64,000 nucleotides of DNA from Microbulbifer pacificus (GTDB taxonomy: Bacteria > Pseudomonadota > Gammaproteobacteria > Pseudomonadales > Cellvibrionaceae): contig NZ_CP137555.1 of assembly GCF_033723955.1 (NCBI RefSeq), forward strand, positions 2,968,001 through 3,032,000, given 5' to 3'. The notes under the pieces were generated by a model. It was not told where the DNA came from. It saw only the letters and a program-made list of their open reading frames with translations, and searched no databases. Shown piece by piece: positions 26,385 to 34,240 of this stretch; positions within the stretch are counted from its first letter, which is position 1, and each line of letters starts with the position of its first letter. The position numbers and the translations under genes were made by a program.

Positions 26385-26450
26385 CTTGCGTATGGAATCC
26401 TGGAAGTGGTTTGGGCTTTTTCCATAAAACAGCCCCACGGCTTTACCCGG
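26385..26450 (+). pseudogene. Remnant of a second gdx/SMR gene
   Basis: The frame encodes LAYGILEVVWAFSIKQPHGF followed by TR, which matches residues 8-29 of the intact gdx (LVAGALEVVWAFSMKQSHGF) apart from a few changes. At the DNA level the similarity is also high over about 55 bp. No start codon, later helices or riboswitch remain. The fragment ends just before a copy of the repeated terminator hairpin at 26475. Confidence 0.75.
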
Positions 26451-26474
26451 CCGCTACGGCTTCATGGCCATACG

Positions 26475-26510
26475 AATAAGGCCCGTTACCTCGCGGTAGC
26501 GGGCCTTATT
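26475..26510. terminator. Repeated terminator hairpin, copy 1
   Basis: AATAAGGCCCGTTACC, TCGC, GGTAGCGGGCCTTATT: 16-bp arms with a single G-T pair. The same element recurs at 40301-40343 and 44135-44184. Here it can terminate rnr (minus strand, stop at 26555). Confidence 0.85.
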
Positions 26511-26554
26511 CATTTTAGGCAGTGGTGGTTGCCGGCGATGTTTATAGCCGAGCT

Positions 26555-28828
26555 TTAATGGGCCAGCGTAAATTCAATCTTGCGCCGCTCCATGTCTACG
26601 CCCGCAACGCGCACCTTGATGGCATCGCCGATGGCGAAGCTGGTATTACCACGCTCACCGGTAAGCCGTTGTGTGGCGGCGTCGAAGTTGTAGTAGTCAT
26701 TTTTTAGTGCGGATATATGTATCAGGCCTTCAACCTGGATATCCTCAATCTCTATAAAAAGACCGAAGTGTGTGACGCTGCCCACTAGCCCTTGAAAAGT
26801 CTTGCCGACAAAGTCCTGCATATATTCGCACTTGAGCCAGGCTTCCACGTCCCAGCTGGCTTTATCCGCGCGGCGCGATGCGTTTGAGCAATGTACCGCG
26901 AGGGTCTGCATGGCCGGCTTATCGTAGGGGTAACTTTTCCCCGGTGCGAGGGTTTCTGCATTTTCGAAGCGCTGTACCGGTGCACTTCCCGCGCCGAACA
27001 CATATTTAAGCGCGCGACGGAATGGGTTGCGTTGTTTTTCCTGGCGGATGACCGAGCGAATGGCCCTGTGTACCAGCAAATCCGGGTAGCGGCGAATAGG
27101 TGAAGTAAAGTGGGCATAGGCGGAATAGGCGAGGCCAAAATGGCCACGATTTTCCGGACTGTACTCCGCCTGGCTCAGCGATCGCAGCATCATTGTGCGA
27201 ATGGTCTGGGCATCGGCGCGCTGCCCGATACTGCTCAGTAGCCGGTCGTAATGCGCGGGCGAGGGCTTGTTGCCGCCAGCCAGCTTGAGTCCCCGTTCAT
27301 TGAGGAATACGCGCAGGTTCGTGAGCTTTTTATCCCGCGGGCCGTCATGCACCCGGTAGAGTGCCGGCATCTTCTGTTTCTTGAGGAAGTCTGCCGTCGC
27401 CACGTTGGCGCTCAACATAAATTCCTCAATCATCTTGTGCGCGTCGTTGCGTATGACCGGGACAATCCGTTCAATCTTGCGGTCTTCGGTGAAGTGGAAT
27501 TTTACTTCCGGTTTTTCAAAGTCCATGGCGCCGCGCTTGGTGCGGGCCTGTTTCAATACCGAATACAGCTGGTGCAGCGCTTGAATGTGCGGGCCTGTTC
27601 CATTGAGGTGGCGGGCAGCCTGCCGCCCGGATCGCGAATCCGGCGATGTGATGAACGCGTTTACCTGGTTATAGGTGAGCCTGGCGTGGGAGTGGATTAC
27701 CCCTTCGGAAAAGGTATAACCGGTCATTTCACCGGATTTACTGATGGTCATTTCACAGACCATTACCAACCGGTCTACCTTGGGATTGAGTGAGCACAGA
27801 CCATTGGATAGCGATTCCGGCAACATAGGCACAACGCGGCCGGGAAAATACACGGAAGTCGCGCGCGTTTGCGCTTCCTGGTCGAGCGCACTGCCAGGCG
27901 CCACGTAGTGGGACACATCGGCAATCGCCACGAACAGGCGCCAGCCGCCAGATGGGTCTTTTTTGCAGTACACGGCATCATCGAAATCCTGGGCATCTTC
28001 GCCATCGATGGTCACAAACGGCAGTGCGCGCAAATCCGCGCGGTGCAGTTTGTCTGCCTCGGGCACTTTGCTGCCCAGCCGCTTTGCCTGGCGCAGTGCG
28101 TCCTGGGGCCAGCTATGCGGGATGCCGTGGCTGCGGATCGCCACATCGATTTCCATGCCGGGTCCCATGGAATCGCCCAGCACCTCGGTCACCCGACCGA
28201 AGGCATTGTAACGACGGCAAGGGAAGTCGATGATCTCGACGAAAACGTACTGCCCTGGCTGGGCGCCCATCAATTGGTCGCGATCCAGGTCAATCTCGTG
28301 GGCAATACGGCTGTTTTCCGGCTTCAGGAAATAGTGGTCGTCCTCGAACTGCAAGCGCCCCACCAGATGCGTGGTATTGCGTTCAAGTACCTTTACAACA
28401 ACGCCGACTTTGCGGCCACGGCGGTCCAAACCGCTGATACGGGCCTGCACGCGGTCACCGTCAAACACGGTGAGCATTTCGTTATCCGATAAAAAAAGGT
28501 CTTCACTGGAATCATCGGCGGTCAGGAAGCCAAACCCATCCGGGTGACCGATAATACGGCCGCTGACCAGGTCATTTGCCTTTACCAGACTGTAACCCTC
28601 GTGGCGATCAAACACGATTTGTCCATCGCGCTCCATGGCACGCAATCGGCGGCGCAACGCTTCTTTTTGTTCATCACCGTTGAGGTGCAGGACCTTTGCG
28701 AGCTGCTCGCGATCAAGCACTTTCTTGTTTTTCTCGAGCAAGCTCATAATGAACTCGCGCGCGGGAATTGGGGTGCTGTATTTTTCAGAATCCAGCGGAT
28801 TAAACACAGCTATTGGGGATTTACTCAT
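26555..28828 (-). CDS. rnr: Ribonuclease R
   Basis: The 757-residue protein has an N-terminal winged helix (LDREQLAKVLHLNGDEQKEALRRRL), cold-shock domains (GRIIGHPDGFGFL), the RNB catalytic domain with the metal-binding Asp cluster (DGEDAQDFDDAVYC), the conserved HFTSPIRRYPDLLVHR, and a C-terminal S1 domain (FQGLVGSVTHFGLFIEIED). It ends almost at the S1 domain and lacks the long Lys-rich tail of E. coli RNase R (813 residues). The enzyme degrades structured RNA 3'-5' and takes part in trans-translation-linked decay. It has a good RBS (GAGAGGAAATC). A cold-shock gene lies upstream on the same strand. Confidence 0.93.
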   Translation of the reverse strand: MSKSPIAVFNPLDSEKYSTPIPAREFIMSLLEKNKKVLDREQLAKVLHLNGDEQKEALRRRLRAMERDGQIVFDRHEGYSLVKANDLVSGRIIGHPDGFGFLTADDSSEDLFLSDNEMLTVFDGDRVQARISGLDRRGRKVGVVVKVLERNTTHLVGRLQFEDDHYFLKPENSRIAHEIDLDRDQLMGAQPGQYVFVEIIDFPCRRYNAFGRVTEVLGDSMGPGMEIDVAIRSHGIPHSWPQDALRQAKRLGSKVPEADKLHRADLRALPFVTIDGEDAQDFDDAVYCKKDPSGGWRLFVAIADVSHYVAPGSALDQEAQTRATSVYFPGRVVPMLPESLSNGLCSLNPKVDRLVMVCEMTISKSGEMTGYTFSEGVIHSHARLTYNQVNAFITSPDSRSGRQAARHLNGTGPHIQALHQLYSVLKQARTKRGAMDFEKPEVKFHFTEDRKIERIVPVIRNDAHKMIEEFMLSANVATADFLKKQKMPALYRVHDGPRDKKLTNLRVFLNERGLKLAGGNKPSPAHYDRLLSSIGQRADAQTIRTMMLRSLSQAEYSPENRGHFGLAYSAYAHFTSPIRRYPDLLVHRAIRSVIRQEKQRNPFRRALKYVFGAGSAPVQRFENAETLAPGKSYPYDKPAMQTLAVHCSNASRRADKASWDVEAWLKCEYMQDFVGKTFQGLVGSVTHFGLFIEIEDIQVEGLIHISALKNDYYNFDAATQRLTGERGNTSFAIGDAIKVRVAGVDMERRKIEFTLAH

Positions 28829-29034
28829 GATTTCCTCTCGGGAAAACCGCCAATAAGATTGCGCTTGGTAAAAACTTGAGTGGTGTGTCAGAACAGATCA
28901 GGTGTTACTCGGCAAGATATGCAGGCGGAGGTTGCTCAACGAAGTTGAGGCGGTATTGCAGTTGGGCATTCAAACTGTAAGCAGCCTGAATACCCATCTT
29001 TCAGGTTGAGGTACCGGGACGGTTCATCTCAACC

Positions 29035-29057
29035 GGAGTGGCATCTAAGGCCACTCC
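29035..29057 (-). terminator. Hairpin downstream of the cold-shock gene
   Basis: GGAGTGGC, 7 nt, GCCACTCC lies about 45 bp after the csp stop codon. It has no T-run and is a weak terminator or RNA-stability element. Confidence 0.4.
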
Positions 29058-29102
29058 TCAGCGGACCGCAGTATGGTCGGCTATATGTGCGAGCCTATTG
29101 GC

Positions 29103-29312
29103 TCAAAGGCAAACGATGTTTTCAGCTTGCGGGCCTTTAGGGCCTTGAGTTACGGAGAACTCAACGGACTGACCTTCAGTCAGGGTCTTGAAGCCTGAAC
29201 TGACAATCGCGCTGAAGTGCGCGAACACATCCGGGCCAGACTGCTGCTCGATAAAGCCAAAACCTTTGGTTTCGTTAAACCACTTAACAGTGCCGGTCGT
29301 TGTTTTAGACAT
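29103..29312 (-). CDS. Cold-shock protein, CspA family
   Basis: The 69-residue protein has the RNA-binding motifs KGFGFIEQ (RNP1) and DVFAHFSAI (RNP2) and starts [16 protein letters not shown]. It binds single-stranded RNA and melts secondary structure. It has a good RBS (AGGAAAT) and a long AT-rich upstream region, as expected for a gene regulated through its 5' UTR. It is encoded upstream of rnr in the same direction with about 275 bp between them. Confidence 0.95.
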   Translation of the reverse strand: MSKTTTGTVKWFNETKGFGFIEQQSGPDVFAHFSAIVSSGFKTLTEGQSVEFSVTQGPKGPQAENIVCL

Positions 29313-29649
29313 GGTAATTTCCTGTAAACAAATAAAGGTATGCCTTTGTGGGGCATGGATAGCAAAAAAAGACTGGAATTTAGATGCGACAGGACGAAGT
29401 AAAACGGATGCGACGGAACTGAGGATTTAAACAAGAGGCTTACTTTTGACTGAAGCCACTGTATGCCCCTGCTGGGGCTAAGTCAAAGTATTTTTCGTAG
29501 GTGCGGAACTGGTGAGTCACGAAATTGTATTTGGGGTAATGGGGGCCTTGGGCGTGTCGGCATGTGCTGCAAGGTATTGGGCGAGGGCGAGTGGCGATAC
29601 CGCTTTCAAATAAGAGTAAGCGGTAGCGCTTCCTATCAAGGTACTCAGG
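29313..29649. other. Upstream region of csp, probable long 5' UTR
   Basis: This 337-bp stretch lies between the csp start and the end of the DUF3604 gene, both on the minus strand. It contains a GCCCC-TGCT-GGGGC hairpin near 29465 and AT-rich segments, but no convincing gene. A short plus-strand reading frame in it has no supported start or motif. Confidence 0.5.
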
Positions 29650-31602
29650 TTAATTCGGCGTGTACCAGATCGGCGAAGTCCACGCGCGCTCCTGAATACT
29701 TACTGGTAGGTCTTGTGGTCGTTTGAGGCCGTATCGTGCCGCATCATAGGTGGACCAGCGCGGTGTCGGGATTTGCAGAACACGTGCATAGTACATTGCG
29801 TGTTGTGACGGATCGAACTCGGGATCGGTCCAGGTGGCAACCAGCTGGTTGTCGCCGATGGTATTTTGGTAAGTCGCGTCCTTTTCGTTGACCGTATCGC
29901 CGACCGGAGGGATTTTGCCGTCCGCGCCGGGTTTCCTGTCGTCGGAAAGGGCGACGTCATAAATTTTGGATTGCTGCTCGCCGGACTTGTCGACCCAACC
30001 TTTGATGATCTGGATACGGTCGAGGTTGGCACCGTCGGGTTCCTTAAGGGCCTGCACGATAAAAGTGGGGGCGGTTCCAGCTTCTGGTGCTGCAGGCAAG
30101 TTACCGCCCATAGGCACGCCTTTTTCATAGGCCTGCTTCACGCCATCGTCGCTGCCGAGGGAGATTTCGGATATACCGAATCCGCCGAAGAACCGCACCA
30201 TGGGGCGCGGCCCTGAGGTCGCGTAAGTCTCCTTGCGTTTGATCGCATCAAAAATGCCATCGCGCGTATTGGACTCTGCCCACACCGCCGCGACGCCGCC
30301 AGAGCTGAAATGCCGTACCTGTTTAGCCGCCTTGGCATCCACACCGGGAGGGCCTTCCAGCCGGTGTTTTGGATCGATCTCGAAGCCGAATTTGCCGGTG
30401 TAGTTATCCTCCTCGATCGCGGAGGCACCGTTGTGGGTGTCGGAATCGCCGATAAAGCCAAATTTGAACGGGTTGCCCTTACCTTCACTTTCGAGCTTGA
30501 GCCCGCGGATCAGGGCTTCCCGTGCGTAGCCTCCTTTCTTGTGCTCGGGCGGGGTAGCGGTCGGCGCAAGCGTGTAATCCCAGAGCTCGAAATTACCGAA
30601 CTCATCGTTGGGAAACAGCGCGGGATGCGTTTCCGAGGTTCCCTTGATTTGCGTAAGTTCATACACGGGTTCATTGCGCATACGTGTAGATGCGTACTGC
30701 TGGTCCAGTGAGCTACCCCCATACGATTTGTCCACTGGGAACATTAGCCCGTCACTGGCATTGCCATTGTGGGCAACGGCGAGGAGATCGTTTCCGGCGT
30801 CGCGCTGCGCATCCATCCAGCGCCACAGGTCTTCTGGTGTGCTGGAGTCCAGTGCGGAAAAAGGTGCATCCGGGACTTTGGCGCTGTCGCGGAAAATGAC
30901 CACCCGGTGGAGGTTTCTCCAGTCTGGGTTTGAGGTCCACTCATAGCCAGGCATGGTGGTGAATTTGCCCGGCTCGTAATACTTGTCGGCAATTTTTACG
31001 ACTTCCGACCAGAGTGTTCTTGATAGTTTTGGGTCTCCCAGTATTGGGTCCTTTTTCATGTGGGAAATGCCGTCCAGAAGCTTTCCGTAGGCATCGAAGG
31101 ACTTTTTGGGGTCGTCGCCAGCGATATCCGCAGCCAGGGGATGTTTACTGATCGGACTATTGGGATCTCCCATCAGTGGTAGTACGCCGAGGTACTCCGC
31201 GTGATCCGACAAGATATACCAGTCCAGTGGTCGTTCTATTTTTAGCGGCTTCCCCATTTCACCACCGCCGGGAATCTCTTCGCCCATGGCCCAGCGGTAG
31301 GCGTCTTCGGGGTTTACCCAAGCCGCATTGATGTAGGCGTCGAACGACCTGCGCGTATGCACGTGTAAATTGCCGAAATACACGTTGCGGTTTGGGTTGG
31401 ATGTCACGCCGTCGCCGGTGGGCGTGGTGCTTGGCGGCGGAGCCGTGGTCTCCGTGGCAGTTGGTGCCTCTGTAGCTGCGGGGGCTGCTGCCGCGGTAGA
31501 GTCCTGCCTTTCACCCGTATCCCGGACTACCTTGTTTTCTTTGTCGGCACCACACGCTGTAAGCAATGTGGCAAGCAATAGGGACTGGCAGAGGTATCGC
31601 AT
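29650..31602 (-). CDS. DUF3604 lipoprotein (PHP-like)
   Basis: The type II signal peptide ends in LLTAC (Cys17) and is followed by a low-complexity Ala/Thr/Pro linker (about 30-65). The rest is one DUF3604 domain: VYFGNLHVHTRRSFDAY, LDWYILSDHAEYLGVLP, FKFGFIGDSDTHNG, WAESNTRDGIFDAIKR and YARVLQIPTPRWSTYDA. The spaced His/Asp motifs resemble metal-binding PHP-type phosphoesterases. DUF3604 proteins are common in marine heterotrophs; the substrate is unknown. It is probably anchored in the outer membrane or facing the periplasm. Confidence 0.88.
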   Translation of the reverse strand: MRYLCQSLLLATLLTACGADKENKVVRDTGERQDSTAAAAPAATEAPTATETTAPPPSTTPTGDGVTSNPNRNVYFGNLHVHTRRSFDAYINAAWVNPEDAYRWAMGEEIPGGGEMGKPLKIERPLDWYILSDHAEYLGVLPLMGDPNSPISKHPLAADIAGDDPKKSFDAYGKLLDGISHMKKDPILGDPKLSRTLWSEVVKIADKYYEPGKFTTMPGYEWTSNPDWRNLHRVVIFRDSAKVPDAPFSALDSSTPEDLWRWMDAQRDAGNDLLAVAHNGNASDGLMFPVDKSYGGSSLDQQYASTRMRNEPVYELTQIKGTSETHPALFPNDEFGNFELWDYTLAPTATPPEHKKGGYAREALIRGLKLESEGKGNPFKFGFIGDSDTHNGASAIEEDNYTGKFGFEIDPKHRLEGPPGVDAKAAKQVRHFSSGGVAAVWAESNTRDGIFDAIKRKETYATSGPRPMVRFFGGFGISEISLGSDDGVKQAYEKGVPMGGNLPAAPEAGTAPTFIVQALKEPDGANLDRIQIIKGWVDKSGEQQSKIYDVALSDDRKPGADGKIPPVGDTVNEKDATYQNTIGDNQLVATWTDPEFDPSQHAMYYARVLQIPTPRWSTYDAARYGLKRPQDLPVSIQERAWTSPIWYTPN

Positions 31603-31742
31603 GGGGGACTCGCGTCATGACTCAGAAAGGCGGTGCTAACACAGAGTCTAGTAATAGCAGACTATCGCTGTGCCTGATGTGCGTTCCGCGAAAGTTAAAT
31701 GGCGCCTCTTAAAGGGTGTGTGCATGAGGAGTACTGCTAAAA

Positions 31743-32111
31743 ATGATGGTAATGAAGCCAAAAATTCTTCCCTTCGATCCCGCTAGTGAATACCTGACAC
31801 CGGAGGGCTGCTGGATTATTGAGATGTCGAACGATGCCGATGATCCTGACTGTTCGGTGGCCCGTGCGCGGGTCTCCCCGGGAGCAACCACCGAGTGGCA
31901 CCATCTGGAGGGCGTGGCGGAGCGATACGTGATTCTGGAGGGCGCGGGGCTGGTGGAAGTAGACGGCCTGACCCCGACAATGGTGCAACACGGGGATGTG
32001 GTCCAGATTCCGGCTGGAGTAGCGCAGCGGATTACAAATACCGGCGATGGGGACTTGGTCTTTCTGTGCGTATGCACGCCGCGCTTTCGCGCGGAGTTAT
32101 ATGTGCGGTGA
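31743..32111 (+). CDS. Cupin-domain protein
   Basis: The small single-domain beta-barrel has cupin motif 1 (ATTEWHHLEGVAERYVILEGAG) and motif 2 (GDVVQIPAGVAQRITN). Motif 1 keeps the HH and E metal-ligand positions. AGGAG lies 11 nt upstream of the ATG at 31743; in-frame ATGs at 31746 and 31752 are also possible. It may be an enzyme or a small-molecule sensor; nothing nearby points to a substrate. It is convergent with the rhombosortase gene. Confidence 0.85.
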   Translation: MMVMKPKILPFDPASEYLTPEGCWIIEMSNDADDPDCSVARARVSPGATTEWHHLEGVAERYVILEGAGLVEVDGLTPTMVQHGDVVQIPAGVAQRITNTGDGDLVFLCVCTPRFRAELYVR

Positions 32112-32144
32112 GAGGATCTGGATGAGGGTGTATAGCCGGTGGCA

Positions 32145-32786
32145 CTAGTCCGGACGGCCTGCACGGGACCAGAACAGTGGCCGTGCAATCGCCTGCCCGA
32201 ACCCGATACCGAGGAGAAGCAATATAGCGACGGCGGCACCCGCAACGGCCCCCCAGAAATGTGACTCGGTCACCACCGGGACCCCGATCAGAGCGGTCAC
32301 CATGCTGCCGCTGGTACCGTAGGATTCTGAATAGAGCTTGAGCGCGACTACAGCCAGCACGATCAGGCCCTGCGAACGCTCGCCAATCGTGGCGATATTG
32401 AATATCGCTCCCAGCACCAGCAGGGCGTGGATAACTCCCGACAGCCCCCGGTACGACGCGATCTGCGGTTCAAACAGCAGCAGCGCCAGGCCGCACAGGG
32501 CTGCGACGATGACGAGCCCCGCCAGGGCCATGTGCGGCCGCGGGCGCAGCGGCATCAGTACCCAAGCCAGCGCCAGCCCGAAGCCGTTCAACAACAGGTG
32601 GTTCAGGTTGGTGTGGACCAGGTGGCCGCTAACAATGCGCCAGTATTCACCGGCGAGAATCCGGCTGTGGTCGTAGGACAGCAGCGCGCCGAGCGTATCC
32701 TGTTTCAGGTATATGGCCGCTGCTGCAGCTACCACCATTAGCGGCGGCAACCAGTAGAGGGCCTGTTGTAAACGCTGCTTGTCCAT
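32145..32786 (-). CDS. rrtA: Rhombosortase (rhomboid-family intramembrane protease)
   Basis: The 213-residue protein with about six membrane helices has the rhomboid hallmarks: WRIVSGHLVHTNLNHLLLN (His55, His58, Asn60, His63), catalytic Ser116 in YRGLSGVIHAL and catalytic His176 in ESHFWGAVAG. The short length and RGLSGV motif fit the rhombosortase subgroup, which cleaves C-terminal GlyGly-CTERM signals for transfer of proteins to the cell surface. A likely substrate, the VIT/VWA protein with a GGSTG-hydrophobic-RR tail, is encoded at 18077-20161. Confidence 0.87.
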   Translation of the reverse strand: MDKQRLQQALYWLPPLMVVAAAAAIYLKQDTLGALLSYDHSRILAGEYWRIVSGHLVHTNLNHLLLNGFGLALAWVLMPLRPRPHMALAGLVIVAALCGLALLLFEPQIASYRGLSGVIHALLVLGAIFNIATIGERSQGLIVLAVVALKLYSESYGTSGSMVTALIGVPVVTESHFWGAVAGAAVAILLLLGIGFGQAIARPLFWSRAGRPD

Positions 32787-33012
32787 AGCTGTAGTCTCGA
32801 GTCGGGTGCTGGCGGCAGTCGCATAGCTGGTTGTAGGTGCTGTAATAACTGATTTTCAGTCTTAGGGGAATCACGCACGTTTTTGACAAACCACAAGGTG
32901 AAGTTGGCCACTCAATGGCTTGATAGGTGAAATCGTGCCCGTCATCCACCTGGAGCAAAGGGGCTCGGTGATCAATCTAACCTGACTATTTACCTATTGA
33001 GTGAGCTGAGCT

Positions 33013-33186
33013 ATGAGTGAGTCTGAGATAAAGTGGGATTTGACCGCGGAACTGTCGATGGATTTTGTGCCCATATTCGTACGCGGTACCGTGAAGAAGA
33101 AGGTAGAAGCTGCGGCACGCGAGCGAGGGATCAAAGAAATTACCGTAGACTTTATCGAGGAAGTCCGTAAGGAAAAAGATCGCTAA
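33013..33186 (+). CDS. PCP_red-domain microprotein (57 aa)
   Basis: The frame starts MSESEIKWDLTAELSMDFVP and continues IFVRGTVKKKVEAAARERGI and KEITVDFIEEVRKEKDR. It matches the small PCP_red domain (PF08369), named from the C-terminus of the light-independent protochlorophyllide reductase B subunit: W..A..L..IP.FVR...K..VE..A...G...IT. Here the domain is a free-standing protein in a genome section with no photosynthesis genes. The function is unknown. It lies between rrtA and a hydrolase gene and has a GAGTGAG sequence upstream of the ATG. Confidence 0.8.
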   Translation: MSESEIKWDLTAELSMDFVPIFVRGTVKKKVEAAARERGIKEITVDFIEEVRKEKDR

Positions 33187-33306
33187 ATCGGTTATCAACT
33201 CTCTCATGGCCCCCTGTGCCGCAACGCATCGGGGTTCATCGGAGCACGACGCTGGTGCCTACATGAATCAACGCCGCAATAAATAAATTATCTTAGGAGC
33301 AGGACG

Positions 33307-34179
33307 ATGCAGTTGTCCGTGTGGCATGACTCTGGACGGTATCTCGATTACCGTGGGCATGAAATTTTTTACCGGGTAGAAGGGCAGGGGCCAGCGCTAC
33401 TGCTGATTCATGGCTTTCCGACCTCCAGCTGGGACTGGAAAAAGATTTGGCCAGAACTAACCCAGCACTACCGGTGTATCACTCTGGACATGCTGGGCTT
33501 TGGCTACAGCAGTAAGCCGCGGCAAAAATACCTGATTTCTGACCAGGCCGATATTTTTGAGAGCTTGCTGGACACTCTGGGCGTGGAGGCGGCGCACCTA
33601 ATCGCCCACGATTATGGCGATACCGTTGCACAAGAACTGCTGTCACGGCAGCTGGAGGGAAAGCTCACGTTTAATATCCGGTCGCTGCACCTTCTGAATG
33701 GTGGTTTGTTCCCGGAAACCCATCGGGCATTGTTGATACAAAAACTCATGCTCAGCCCTTGCGGCGGATTACTCGCCCGGTTGTTCAACCGGAAAAAGCT
33801 GGAGAAAAATTTCAGGAAAATTTTCGGTCCCACTACAGCACCTTCGCAGCAAGAGATCGATGATTTTTGGCAACTCATTACCCACAATCGTGGGCAGCTG
33901 GTCATGCATCGGCTGATGGATTACATGAATCAGCGGCGCCAATACCGCGAGCGCTGGGTAGGCGCACTGCAGCAAGCCTCTATTCCCATCCGTCTGACCG
34001 TAGGGTTGTCCGATCCGATTTCGGGCGCGCATATGGTAGAGCGATACCGGGAACTCATTCCCAATCCTGATATCGTGGAACTCGAAAATATTGGCCATTA
34101 TCCGAACGTGGAAGCGCCGGCCAGAATAATTTCTTCGATAGCGGAGTTTTTGCATACTCCAGCCAGCACGGCGTCATGA
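33307..34179 (+). CDS. MEST-like alpha/beta hydrolase (epoxide hydrolase/dehalogenase superfamily)
   Basis: The alpha/beta-hydrolase fold has an oxyanion-hole motif HGFPTSSWDW (35-44) and Asp102 at the nucleophile elbow (AHDYGDTVAQEL), i.e. the Asp-nucleophile branch with epoxide hydrolases and haloalkane dehalogenases rather than Ser esterases. The segments HDYGDTVAQEL and LNGGLFPETHR resemble the vertebrate MEST/PEG1 protein and its bacterial relatives. A late His (NIGHYPNVEAP) completes the triad. The RBS AGGAGCAGG is strong. The substrate is unknown. Confidence 0.88.
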   Translation: MQLSVWHDSGRYLDYRGHEIFYRVEGQGPALLLIHGFPTSSWDWKKIWPELTQHYRCITLDMLGFGYSSKPRQKYLISDQADIFESLLDTLGVEAAHLIAHDYGDTVAQELLSRQLEGKLTFNIRSLHLLNGGLFPETHRALLIQKLMLSPCGGLLARLFNRKKLEKNFRKIFGPTTAPSQQEIDDFWQLITHNRGQLVMHRLMDYMNQRRQYRERWVGALQQASIPIRLTVGLSDPISGAHMVERYRELIPNPDIVELENIGHYPNVEAPARIISSIAEFLHTPASTAS

Positions 34180-34240
34180 TATCCATAATGAAATCAATTC
34201 CTGAGGATTTTCGCCAACACCCGATACTTCAAGAGGCTGG

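Noticed and set aside
29463..29726. 87-codon plus-strand frame upstream of csp
   Set aside because: It overlaps the end of the DUF3604 gene, has no RBS and gives a Gly/Ser/Cys-rich sequence without motifs.
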